A stretch of 64,000 nucleotides of DNA from Hellea balneolensis DSM 19091 (GTDB taxonomy: Bacteria; Pseudomonadota; Alphaproteobacteria; Caulobacterales; Maricaulaceae): positions 186,001-250,000 of the forward strand of contig NZ_AUAC01000002.1 of NCBI RefSeq assembly GCF_000428525.1, given 5' to 3'. The position numbers and the translations under genes were made by a program. Each line of letters starts with the position of its first letter. Position 1 is the first letter of the stretch. The notes under the pieces were generated by a model, which saw only the letters and a program-made list of their open reading frames with translations, made no database searches and was not told the DNA's origin. Of this stretch, positions 8,404 through 16,899 are shown one piece after another.

Positions 8404-9021
8404 TTATTCGCCCATATATTTACTGGCATCACCGTTCGGGCCCAGATTCATTATGTAAAATTGTCCAAATTGAACAGTTTGCTTTGCCCGCGCGAGATTG
8501 AAATTAAGTTGGGTCTTATCAGCAGCATAATCACGCTTGGCCTTCCCCGTAGCGTTATAAAGCTTCCACTCTTTGCCCAGAGCAACGCGTTCTTCGAATA
8601 TTGAGTCATATGGCTCGATATTGCGCTGGATGTTTACGCTGATGTCACCTGTTTCTCTTCCTTTTTGAGGCTTGGCGGCCCGCGCCCAATAAGAAAGTAA
8701 AATTACATCACCTTTCGCAATAGACTCTGTCATTGGTATACGGGTTGCAGTATCCCAAGGATTCTTTTTAGTTTTCTTCACACGGACTTGATAAGCAGTC
8801 CCGCCAGGTGCGCCTTCGGATTTTACGACGGCGTCTTTTTTATCAGAACCATCAGTACGCCACTTAATGTCATAAGGATTGTTTATAAGCTTACCAGGCA
8901 ATTGCGCGTCTAATGCCGCTAGGGCTTGTTCAATTGCAGCATCATCGGCGTGTGAAGGACAAACTGCAGTCAGTAATAAAATGGCTACTGCAGAAAAAGA
9001 TATAAAAATACGATCAAACAT
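8404..9021 (-). CDS. Secreted protein with CBM4/9-like beta-sandwich
   Basis: A 205-residue exported protein: signal peptide ISFSAVAILLLTAVCPSHA then mature DDAAIEQAL. The mature region contains a pattern typical of carbohydrate-binding modules of the CBM4/9 jelly-roll type: GTAYQVRV, KGDVILLSYWARAAKP, ISVNIQRNIEPYDSIFEERVALGKEW and a C-terminal VQFGQFYIMNLG. No catalytic domain is present. Its promoter carries the same TTGACAGCGCTGTC operator as the TonB-dependent receptor at 11610, so it probably belongs to the same glycan or nutrient response. Carbohydrate binding itself is an inference from motif pattern. Confidence 0.65.
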   Translation of the reverse strand: MFDRIFISFSAVAILLLTAVCPSHADDAAIEQALAALDAQLPGKLINNPYDIKWRTDGSDKKDAVVKSEGAPGGTAYQVRVKKTKKNPWDTATRIPMTESIAKGDVILLSYWARAAKPQKGRETGDISVNIQRNIEPYDSIFEERVALGKEWKLYNATGKAKRDYAADKTQLNFNLARAKQTVQFGQFYIMNLGPNGDASKYMGE

Positions 9022-9050
9022 TAATTTTTCCCATAGTTCTTTTTTAAGAT

Positions 9051-9079
9051 TTTTAACTGCAAAAAGACAGCGCTGTCAA
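9051..9079 (-). promoter_or_regulatory. Promoter with LacI-like operator for the CBM-like gene
   Basis: On the minus strand, -35 TTGACA (9079-9074), a 17-base spacer and -10 TTAAAA (9056-9051). The palindrome GACAGCGCTGTC (9066-9077), with a central CG as in LacI-family operators, overlaps the -35. The same arrangement occurs at the receptor promoter near 11501. A GGGA ribosome-binding site precedes the ATG at 9021. Confidence 0.7.
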
Positions 9080-9112
9080 TTTTCACTTACAGTATTCTAT
9101 ATAAGACCTATA

Positions 9113-9790
9113 TTAGTCTAAAAGTCTTGAAAGATAAGCTATTTGAGCTTCAATCTCTTTATTGGCTTCGCCAAATTTATAACTAGACTTTAATTTCTTA
9201 AGCTTTTTGAGATGCTTTGCAGCCCCTTTAAGGTTGCCATCCTGATACTCAAGTAAGCTCAATCTGAAATGCGCATCATAAAGATTTTTACGCATATTAG
9301 CAGCGCGAGATAGAGTTTTCTTAGCTTCTACTATTTTACCGAGTTTTAACTGGGAAAGTCCCTTCATATAAAGTTGAAACCCCCGATCTTCACAGGTTCG
9401 TTTTGTGGCCGATTCTTTGTTCTTAAAGGAGGAGGAGTTATATTGCGGGATAGGAGGTGGCGCAGACTCAACCACTGAGGCTCCTCCTAATCCACCCACA
9501 GGCTGTGGTGTTGAAACTGCATCGGCAGCAAGGTCAGAAGTAATTGAGCTGTCACGTGCCGTCTCAACACCTGAAATAAAATTACGCTCTGCTCTCAAAG
9601 CACAAAATGCATTTCGGTCAAACTCTATTTCAGCCTTTGCAAAATCTCCCGCGTGCCAAGCAGACATAGCTGGATCTTTTTGATTGGTGCCTCGTGAAAT
9701 AATTTCATCGATAGGCTCAGAACCTTGCGATAAGGCCGGGGCCGAGAAAGCAAGGCTTATGGATAATACTGATAATGCTAAGGTTTTCAT
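9113..9790 (-). CDS. Exported TPR-repeat protein of unknown function
   Basis: A 225-residue periplasmic protein with signal peptide MKTLALSVLSISLAFSAPALS. After a region with Cys-containing FDRNAFCALRAERNF and a Pro/Gly/Ser-rich linker (VSTPQPVGGLGGASVVESAPPP), the C-terminal 100 residues form helical TPR-like repeats (GFQLYMKGLSQLKLGKIVEAKKTLSRA; AHFRLSLLEYQDGNLKGAAKHLKKL). Proteins of this kind scaffold envelope complexes. It follows the halogenase-like gene by 78 bases on the same strand, and its ATG has AGAGAG upstream. I do not recognise a specific family. Confidence 0.7.
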   Translation of the reverse strand: MKTLALSVLSISLAFSAPALSQGSEPIDEIISRGTNQKDPAMSAWHAGDFAKAEIEFDRNAFCALRAERNFISGVETARDSSITSDLAADAVSTPQPVGGLGGASVVESAPPPIPQYNSSSFKNKESATKRTCEDRGFQLYMKGLSQLKLGKIVEAKKTLSRAANMRKNLYDAHFRLSLLEYQDGNLKGAAKHLKKLKKLKSSYKFGEANKEIEAQIAYLSRLLD

Positions 9791-9868
9791 CGTGCTAACT
9801 CTCTTTGCTCTGTACCTAATGCGTTTGACTTAATTTGGAAATTCTCTGAACTGCCACAATGGATATCG

Positions 9869-11386
9869 TTAAACTGGCTTGGCTCCATATGTTTCTAGAA
9901 ATGCCTCATGGGTTGGCATGTTATAGACAGCCCGCTTCATAGCATTTTGCATTGATCCAAGGCTATGCTTAACCTGCTCATGGGGCAAAGATGAAACAAT
10001 AGGGTCAATGGCCTTTGGAATAACGTTTTGGCCAAGACATACCGCGATCCAGCTAGCTTTCGAGAAAAGTTCGTCATCATACCTAAAGACACGGCCGGCC
10101 TCACGAAATAGATCGATTTTTCTGGAAAGGCTTTCCGGAACACTCATATTTCTACAATAATTCCAAAACGGGCTATCAGCACGCTGAGTAGCTGCATAAT
10201 GCAAGATGATAAAATCCCTGACTTGATGAAATTCCTTTAGCATTTGTTTGTTATATTCATCACGCACAACGTTAGACACATTCGCCGTGGGGAATAATGT
10301 AATAAAACGGCTAATGCCCATCTGAATTAAGAACAATGATGTGGACTCAAGAGGCTCCAAGAAGCCCGCCGATAATCCGATGGAGATACAATTCTTATTC
10401 CAAAGTGTTTCGCGGCATCCTGTTTTAAAATTGATTTTACGAGGCCCACCGAGTGGCTTGCTATCTAGCCCATCCATGAGAATATCAATGGCTTCATTAT
10501 CACCCATAAATTTACTTGAATATATGTGACCGTTTCCGGTCCTATGTTGCGTTGGAATACGCCACTGCCAACCTGCGTTCTTAGCGGTGGCTTTTGTATA
10601 TGGCAGCAATGCACCGACCCGCTCACTCGCGACCGTTTGGGCGCTATCACAGGGGAGCCAATGACTCCAATCCGTGAAAGGCACTTTTAAAGCCTTTTCG
10701 GTAAGTAATGCTCTAAAACCCGTACAATCAAAAAAGAAGTCACCCTCAATCTGACTTCCGTTGTCCATGGTTAGGCTGGAAACGTTACCATGTTCAGGCT
10801 CAAGTGATACACCTTCTACTTTTCCTTCTATCCGTTTAACGCCTCGCTTTTCAGCATAATCACGAAGGAATTTTGCATAAAGCGTCGCATCAATATGATA
10901 GGCATAACGCAAATGAGACAAAACAGAACGTGGATTGGTGTCCGGTAAAACAAATTTGTCGTGCTCAGCGGCTACAGCACACATACTATAATCCTGAAGC
11001 GGGGATGAATTTCCTGCGGATTTAGCGTGCAGCCAATATTGGTGAAAATCGATTCCTTGCATATCGACGCCAATATTGCCGAAAGGATGAATGTAAGATT
11101 CGCCTTTTTGGCCCCAGTCAATAAATTCGATGCCTAATTTAAACGTGCCGTTCGTCGCTTTTAAGAACTCAGCCTCATTGATCCCCAACATCGCATTGAA
11201 ATTGATCATATCGGGAATAGTGGCCTCGCCAACACCCACAGTTCCGATCTGCTCAGATTCAATGAGAGTAATATTGACTGATTCGGGTGACAAGAGACTT
11301 GAAAGAGCGGCTGCAGTCATCCAACCGGCGGATCCACCGCCGACGATTATGATGCTTCGCAGCGCGTTTTTTTGTATTTCAGCCAT
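9869..11386 (-). CDS. Tryptophan 7-halogenase-like flavoprotein (first copy)
   Basis: FAD-dependent halogenase family (PrnA/RebH fold), 505 residues. Seen: N-terminal FAD motif VGGGSAGWMTAAAL, GEATIP (53-58), the catalytic-lysine segment TFKLGIEF with K83, the WxWxIP signature as GWQWRIP and the PLESTS motif carrying the Glu/Ser pair near the chloride/FAD channel. These residues fit an active flavin halogenase, but in Caulobacter- and Xanthomonas-like genomes such proteins commonly sit beside TonB-dependent receptors with no known halogenated product, so the substrate is open. It is divergent from the receptor at 11610, shares its control region and has AAAGGTTG before the start. Confidence 0.85.
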   Translation of the reverse strand: MAEIQKNALRSIIIVGGGSAGWMTAAALSSLLSPESVNITLIESEQIGTVGVGEATIPDMINFNAMLGINEAEFLKATNGTFKLGIEFIDWGQKGESYIHPFGNIGVDMQGIDFHQYWLHAKSAGNSSPLQDYSMCAVAAEHDKFVLPDTNPRSVLSHLRYAYHIDATLYAKFLRDYAEKRGVKRIEGKVEGVSLEPEHGNVSSLTMDNGSQIEGDFFFDCTGFRALLTEKALKVPFTDWSHWLPCDSAQTVASERVGALLPYTKATAKNAGWQWRIPTQHRTGNGHIYSSKFMGDNEAIDILMDGLDSKPLGGPRKINFKTGCRETLWNKNCISIGLSAGFLEPLESTSLFLIQMGISRFITLFPTANVSNVVRDEYNKQMLKEFHQVRDFIILHYAATQRADSPFWNYCRNMSVPESLSRKIDLFREAGRVFRYDDELFSKASWIAVCLGQNVIPKAIDPIVSSLPHEQVKHSLGSMQNAMKRAVYNMPTHEAFLETYGAKPV

Positions 11387-11498
11387 AATTTACAACCTTT
11401 AAATCGCATATTGCCTATTTATTCTGAAAAGGCTTGTGTCATTTTTGTCACATCATGAATAAATAGTCACTTTATCTCGTTATTGGTCCCTCAAACAT

Positions 11499-11529
11499 AT
11501 TTGACAGCGCTGTCAAATTGGTCTTTATA
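11499..11529 (+). promoter_or_regulatory. Receptor promoter overlapped by a perfect LacI-like operator
   Basis: The palindrome TTGACAGCGCTGTCAA extends to 20 perfect bases (11499-11518). Its left TTGACA is also a consensus -35 (11501-11506), followed by a 17-base spacer and -10 TTTATA (11524-11529). A repressor bound here would block RNA polymerase. The site lies 92 bases before the receptor GTG and 113 bases before the divergent halogenase start. No LacI-family gene is in the window. Confidence 0.78.
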
Positions 11530-11609
11530 GGCTTTAAGAGAATCCGTAAAGGATCATTAAATAGTTCTACAGAACGTCAAAAGCCATCAAGGCACAAGGG
11601 AGAGATTCA

Positions 11610-14600
11610 GTGAAATCCAAAATAAACACGCCAATGGACCACCTAAATAAGCTAGCGCTCATGGGCACTACTGCATTAATTGCGAGTTTAATGACTTTGC
11701 CAACAATGGCACACGCGCAAGACAACACCACTTCTGTAGAGGAAGATGATGAGATTGTTACAACAGGTATTCGCCAGGCTTTGAAACAGGCTCGTGATCT
11801 AAAACGTGAGGCTGATACAGCAATTGACTCAATAACAGCGTCAGATGTTTCTGCGTTACCTGACCTTTCTGTCGCAGAAGCTTTAGCACGAGTACCCGGC
11901 GTCGTAGCGCAGAGATTTGACATCGAGAATAACAATGGTGGTGACTTTCCATCACCTGAAGGAGGCGGTAATCTTATACGCGGCTTAACTTTGGTAAGAT
12001 CAGAGTATAATGGGCGTGATGCTTTTTCAGCTAATGGTGGACGTTCGCTTGACTTCGGAACTGTTCCTCCTGAGTTAATTGGCGCCGTTGATGTATATAA
12101 GAACACATCAGCCGACCTAATCGAAGGCGGGATCGGGGGTACTATTAATCTGCGGACTTTAGAACCATTTGATCAGAACGGAACATTAGCCCAAGTTTCC
12201 GCTGACGTAACGTACACAGATTTGGCTAAAAAGTTTTCACCAGAATTCAGTGTCATATTGGGTGATCGATGGGACACGGGTAACGGTGAGTTTGGACTAT
12301 TGGGATCGTATTCCAATTCACAGTTACAATCCGAACTTCACGGCTTCCAAATTGGGCAGGTTGTTCCTTTTAATACAGGCAATGAGACCATAGGTCTCCC
12401 AGGTGGTTTCCAACTACGAACAAATGAAGTAGATCGCCAACGGGATAGTTATTACATAGCAGGACAGTGGCGTGATAATACAGGGGACTTGCAAATTACT
12501 GCTAAGTACTCACTCATTGAGAATGATACAAATAGCGATGAGCGCACACTTGAATTTTTCCCGGATGGTGAAAGTTGGAATCAATTTGAAGTCGCTAGTT
12601 TGACAACAACTCCATTTACGTCAAGTGGTTTGCCACAGTGCCAAGGCGGTAACGATCCAACGCCAGCCAATCCGACTTGCGAAATGACACAAGCTGTCAC
12701 AGGATTATACGAATCCGGAGTGATTTCAAATAATCTTCGTGATTGGACGGGCGCTGCGGGCGCTCCCTTCACAAATTTAGGCATCAACCAAGTTGATAAG
12801 TCAAAGACTGATGATATTAGCTTAAATATCAAATGGCGTCCAACAGATCAGCTATTTGTACACCTTGACGGACATAAAACATCTGCTGAATTTTCACGGG
12901 AACGCCTTTGGGGTGGAACACGTTTCTTTTCTGATTTCGAGTTGAATGCTGATTTAGATGACCCTTGGATTTCTCTTCAGCCAACACTAAACAACAATCC
13001 TAACAGACGCGCTGGTGGTGGCTCTCCAACTAATGGAGTTCTCTCAGATCCTTCTAATGCAAACCTATTGTTTGCTGCGGATGAGTTCCAAGAAAATGAT
13101 GGGGACATGTATGCCCTACGCGGAGACATTGAATATGAATTCGACAATGACGGTTGGTTTGACGCAATTAAATTTGGAGCGCGTTTCGCTGATCGGGAGC
13201 AGGTAAACCGTCAAGCGGGACTGAACTGGGCTGCCGTTGCACCGCCATGGGCTGGTGGATATTTACCTTATTCGGAATTCTCTGGTGCGGGAACTGGCGA
13301 AGTCGTAGATTTTGGCGGATTTTTTCGCGGAGGCGTTGTGCGCGGCGGACAAACACAAGTTGTTTTTGCTAACCGAGATCTACTCCAGAATTATGATTCT
13401 TTCGTTGGTGCCTTGGCAGGCGAAGAAACAATTCCTTCTCGAATTGATGATCAGAGATGTCCCGATAACCCTTTCACAGTTTACAGCGATTGGGCCCCTC
13501 TAAAGGATAACGGGTTTGATGGCGTTGACTATGCCTGCCGTGGTTCTGTAGGAGACGTTAGAGAGAAGGTGCAAAATTACTATGGCCGTCTGGATTTTGG
13601 TAATGAATTCGAAAATGGCATGTCAATTGAAGGTAATGTGGGGGTAAGATACACAAAAACTGACGTGACAGGTGTGCGGAGTAATACCTTTGTGCAAATC
13701 TTCAATGACCCAAATAACGCGGGTCAGACACCAATTGATTTTAGCCCTGAAACTGTTGCATTTTTCGATCAAGAGGGATTTGAAGAGCGTGATGCTGATT
13801 TGTCAAGTAATGATTATTGGTTACCATCGCTAAACCTTAAATGGAACGTAAGTGATGAAACCCTCATTCGCTTCGCTGCAAGTAAGGCGATCACACGTCC
13901 ACGTATTGATCAGTTGAGAGCCAATCAAACGACTGTTGCTGGACTACTCTTTGTTACGACTGATGACCCCACTGTTCCTCAAGATGAGCGGATATTGGAT
14001 ATCAGGCCAAATCAAATTAATGTATTTAGCGGAAATCCAGATCTAAAACCTATTGAATCGACCAACCTGGATGTATCAATAGAACACTATTTCGGAGATG
14101 ATAATTCACTTACCTTGTCTCTGTTCTCTAAAGATATCAAAAATAACATCATCTATGGTTCAGAAACCATTGGTACTGCGACCCTTGACAGCCGTGAAGT
14201 TCCAATCATCTTTAACGGTGACCTCAATCAAGATGAAGCTAAGATAAAAGGTTTAGAGCTAGCCTATACTCAATTTTATGATGAGTTACCTGGTATTTTA
14301 GGTAACCTCGGTATCCAAGCTAACTATACATATATAGACGCGAAAACGAATGCTCCTGTACCTGAAGTTGTCGAAGGCGACCCAGGGTTTGATTTTCAAC
14401 GAATTTATCGTTTTGGTGTAAATGATTTCCCAGGATTATCAGAGCACGCTGCTAATATCATTGGTATTTATCAAGACGAAAAACTTGAAATGCGTCTCGC
14501 CTATAATTGGCGTTCAGAATATTTGGGCTCTTATCGTGACTTTGTTACGGGCAACCCTATTTTCCAACAGGCAACAGGGTATTTGGATGGCTCTGCGAAA

Positions 14601-14762
14601 TATGATTTCAATGACAATTTCCAAATCCGCTTGCAAGTTGCTAATATTTTGGACGAAAAAGCAAATGCAGAGCAGCAAATTGATGCTGACGGTCAACGCT
14701 TCGGACGTACAAGCTTCACAGGTGACCGCCGGATTAAATTCGGTGCACGTTACAAGTTCTAA
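11610..14762 (+). CDS. TonB-dependent receptor, Xanthomonas/Caulobacter type
   Basis: A 1050-residue outer-membrane active transporter. It has a signal peptide (LMGTTALIASLMTLPTMAHA), a TonB-box-like DDEIVTTGIR, a plug domain (SDVSALPDLSVAEALARVPGV, then GGNLIRGL and GAVDVYKNTSADLIEGGIGGTINL) and a long barrel with many aromatic beta-strands ending in the terminal Phe of GARYKF. The size and the IRGL/GGTINLRT pattern match the TIGR01782-type family, often used for oligosaccharides. The start is GTG with AAGGGAGA upstream. Transcription likely starts at the TTGACA/TTTATA promoter under the palindromic operator and ends at the hairpin at 14787. Substrate unknown. Confidence 0.94.
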   Translation: MKSKINTPMDHLNKLALMGTTALIASLMTLPTMAHAQDNTTSVEEDDEIVTTGIRQALKQARDLKREADTAIDSITASDVSALPDLSVAEALARVPGVVAQRFDIENNNGGDFPSPEGGGNLIRGLTLVRSEYNGRDAFSANGGRSLDFGTVPPELIGAVDVYKNTSADLIEGGIGGTINLRTLEPFDQNGTLAQVSADVTYTDLAKKFSPEFSVILGDRWDTGNGEFGLLGSYSNSQLQSELHGFQIGQVVPFNTGNETIGLPGGFQLRTNEVDRQRDSYYIAGQWRDNTGDLQITAKYSLIENDTNSDERTLEFFPDGESWNQFEVASLTTTPFTSSGLPQCQGGNDPTPANPTCEMTQAVTGLYESGVISNNLRDWTGAAGAPFTNLGINQVDKSKTDDISLNIKWRPTDQLFVHLDGHKTSAEFSRERLWGGTRFFSDFELNADLDDPWISLQPTLNNNPNRRAGGGSPTNGVLSDPSNANLLFAADEFQENDGDMYALRGDIEYEFDNDGWFDAIKFGARFADREQVNRQAGLNWAAVAPPWAGGYLPYSEFSGAGTGEVVDFGGFFRGGVVRGGQTQVVFANRDLLQNYDSFVGALAGEETIPSRIDDQRCPDNPFTVYSDWAPLKDNGFDGVDYACRGSVGDVREKVQNYYGRLDFGNEFENGMSIEGNVGVRYTKTDVTGVRSNTFVQIFNDPNNAGQTPIDFSPETVAFFDQEGFEERDADLSSNDYWLPSLNLKWNVSDETLIRFAASKAITRPRIDQLRANQTTVAGLLFVTTDDPTVPQDERILDIRPNQINVFSGNPDLKPIESTNLDVSIEHYFGDDNSLTLSLFSKDIKNNIIYGSETIGTATLDSREVPIIFNGDLNQDEAKIKGLELAYTQFYDELPGILGNLGIQANYTYIDAKTNAPVPEVVEGDPGFDFQRIYRFGVNDFPGLSEHAANIIGIYQDEKLEMRLAYNWRSEYLGSYRDFVTGNPIFQQATGYLDGSAKYDFNDNFQIRLQVANILDEKANAEQQIDADGQRFGRTSFTGDRRIKFGARYKF

Positions 14763-14786
14763 AGTTTGAACTCAGCTAAAACTTAC

Positions 14787-14815
14787 AATGGAGAGCCTTG
14801 GCTCTCCATTTTTTA
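14787..14815 (+). terminator. Rho-independent terminator of the TonB-dependent receptor
   Basis: An 11-bp stem AATGGAGAGCC/GGCTCTCCATT closed by TT and followed by a T-run, 24 bases after the receptor stop. Because the arms continue into A/T-rich flanks it could also act on the opposite strand for the convergent halogenase gene. Confidence 0.9.
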
Positions 14816-14833
14816 TTGTCTCTTACTAGTTAT

Positions 14834-16351
14834 CTACATTTCAGAACTGCAGAGCTGCTCTATAAATCTCTCATGAGACGTCATAGATTTCAAGCATGCG
14901 CTCCAAGTAGTCTGGATAGAAGACATACGCGAATTGAATTCATCTTCCGACATAATATTAGCATTGGGATGATAGCGTGCAGGCTCTATACCTTGCCCAT
15001 TAAACACAGAGAACCAACTAGCATCCCCAAACAGTTCATTATCATGGCGATAGAGGCGGGCATTCTCTTTAAATATAGCCATACGCTCTTTTAAACTCTC
15101 TGGGATTGTCATGGTTCTGCAATAATTCCAAAACTCACTATCATCACGCTTAGTCGCTTTATAATGTAAAATTAGGAAGTCTCTGACTTGTTCATATTCC
15201 AACAAGCTTCGATCATTAAAATAATTGATATCAGCTTCATTAAAGTTCTTATCCGGAAAATTTGTCATTAAGCGCGCAATGGCTGTCTGGATCAAATGAA
15301 TAGAGGTTGACTCTAATGGTTCCATAAACCCTGCAGCCAAACCCAATGCGATAACATTCTTATTCCAGATTTTCTTACGCTTGCCCGTTGTGAAATTCAG
15401 AAATTTAGGTGACCCAATCGCATCTGTGTCCATCCCATCAATGAGAGTTTCAAGTGCCTTACTATCTGACATATAATCACTGCAATATATATGACCGTTG
15501 CCCGTACGAGATTGTAGGGGGATACGCCATTGCCAACCCGCTGACTTTGCTGTTGCTCGAGTATAGGGAAGGGGAGCGTTCTTTCTCTTGCTGGCTTGAG
15601 CTACAGCTTTATTACAAGGCAAAACTGAGGACCAATCATCATAGCCCGTCTTTAATGTTTGCTCTATTAATAAACCTCGGAAGCCAGAACAATCAATGAA
15701 AAGTTCACCTTCAATTATTTCATTGTTTTCCAAAACAACACTCTCAATGAAGCCTGTTTCCGGTACTTGTTTGACATCGCAGACCTTTCCCTCGATCCGC
15801 TTAACACCTAAATTTTCTGAAAATTCTCGCATGAATTTAGCATAAAGACTCGCGTCAAAATGAAAGGCGTATTCAATCGTACTGAGGGGTGAGTTTGGAA
15901 TATTTTGAGGTCGGCTAAACTTTCCTGCTTTGGCAGCCATTACCTGTAGATTATAATCATCAACAGATACTCTACTGCCACCATGCTTTTGCCTTAACCA
16001 ATAATGGTGAAATCTTACACCATTCATGGGAACACCATAGGGGCCAAAAGGATGAATATATGACTTTCCCAGTTTATCCCAATCCACAAACTCAATACCT
16101 AATTTAAAAGTGGCATTTGTCTTTCGAACAAAATCATCCTCATGCAGTCCCAATAGGTGATTAAAAGATCTTATATGCGGAATAGTTGCTTCGCCTACGC
16201 CAACTGTTCCAATAACCTCGGACTCAATAAGCGTGATGTTGATGTTGGGGTGGTTAATTAGCTTGGCCATAGCTGCTGCTGCCATCCAACCCGCAGTACC
16301 ACCACCAATTATAACAATATTTTTAATGTTGGAATCAGGAAGTGACCTCAA
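14834..16351 (-). CDS. Tryptophan 7-halogenase-like flavoprotein (second copy)
   Basis: A 505-residue paralogue of the gene at 9869, the same length and clearly collinear. It carries IGGGTAGWMAAAAM, GEATIP, the lysine segment TFKLGIEFVDW, GWQWRIPLQSRTGNGHIY and MEPLESTS, so the FAD site, catalytic Lys and channel residues are retained. It starts at TTG 16351 with GGAG eight bases upstream. It converges on the TonB-dependent receptor, and only a bidirectional-looking hairpin separates them. Unlike the first copy, no TTGACAGCGCTGTC operator is seen upstream, so the two copies may be regulated differently. The real substrate is unknown. Confidence 0.85.
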   Translation of the reverse strand: MRSLPDSNIKNIVIIGGGTAGWMAAAAMAKLINHPNINITLIESEVIGTVGVGEATIPHIRSFNHLLGLHEDDFVRKTNATFKLGIEFVDWDKLGKSYIHPFGPYGVPMNGVRFHHYWLRQKHGGSRVSVDDYNLQVMAAKAGKFSRPQNIPNSPLSTIEYAFHFDASLYAKFMREFSENLGVKRIEGKVCDVKQVPETGFIESVVLENNEIIEGELFIDCSGFRGLLIEQTLKTGYDDWSSVLPCNKAVAQASKRKNAPLPYTRATAKSAGWQWRIPLQSRTGNGHIYCSDYMSDSKALETLIDGMDTDAIGSPKFLNFTTGKRKKIWNKNVIALGLAAGFMEPLESTSIHLIQTAIARLMTNFPDKNFNEADINYFNDRSLLEYEQVRDFLILHYKATKRDDSEFWNYCRTMTIPESLKERMAIFKENARLYRHDNELFGDASWFSVFNGQGIEPARYHPNANIMSEDEFNSRMSSIQTTWSACLKSMTSHERFIEQLCSSEM

Positions 16352-16518
16352 TGTACAAGCTCCGCATAGTTTAAATAAAAATCACATAAAGACTAAACAT
16401 ACGTGATAGCATATTTGTGAGCTGTAACTATGCGACTTTATTGTCGTTTTCAACATAATGGAACTGACGTGACACGGAAACTGCTAAGTGTTTCCTATAT
16501 ATATTATTGATAGAGAAG

Positions 16519-16608
16519 TGGCGGGCGGGGAGGGATTCGAACCCCCGATGGAGTTGCCCCCATGCCGGTTTTCAAGACCGGTGCATTCAACCACTCTGCC
16601 ACCCACCC
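16519..16608 (-). tRNA. tRNA-Ser (anticodon UGA)
   Basis: A class II tRNA of 90 bases on the minus strand. The acceptor arm GGGTGGG pairs with CCCGCCC, the anticodon loop is CTTGAAA (anticodon TGA) on a CCGGT/ACCGG stem, there is a long variable arm (ATGGGGGCAACTCCAT), a TTCGAAT T-loop and an encoded 3' CCA. It lies upstream of rlpA in the opposite direction. Confidence 0.97.
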
Positions 16609-16899
16609 GCAAAAGTAAGGACTAGTTGTGCGTTGCAGCGCTCTAAAATGTTTTGAAGGCATGTTCAAGCATTTTTGCCTCTCAATGCGATAAAAGTCAT
16701 AAGCTCCCATAACGTATTAACGCCTCACTAACCCTGTAAAAAAACCTCCCGTTAAGCGTGTTACCTAACATCGATTTAAAGATGTTCGTTTAGCTTAACA
16801 CATACTGAAGAGGTCAGCCCTGCGTTAGACAAGGCAACTGTTCAGCAGGTGTAGAGCGGACATTACTGAAAAGATGTCCACGAGTATAGGTGAGTAGAT
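16609..16899. promoter_or_regulatory. Control region between tRNA-Ser and rlpA
   Basis: About 290 bases without a gene. It contains the tRNA promoter side and a structured rlpA leader: nested inverted repeats GTTAAGC (16751-16757)/GCTTAAC (16793-16799) enclosing AACATC (16767-16772)/GATGTT (16781-16786). A CtrA-like half-match TTAA-N7-CTAAC lies at 16717-16732. The rlpA ribosome-binding site is AGGTGA just before 16900. Confidence 0.4.

Noticed and set aside
11564-11575. GTTCTACAGAAC as a LexA box before the receptor
   Set aside because: It is an inverted repeat with a short centre, not the direct GTTC-N7-GTTC used by alphaproteobacterial LexA.
14422-14769. 115-codon frame inside the end of the receptor gene
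   Set aside because: It is an alternate frame of the clearly coding TonB-dependent receptor.
16504-16710. Short minus-strand reading frame over the tRNA
   Set aside because: It reads through tRNA-Ser and has no coding signs of its own.
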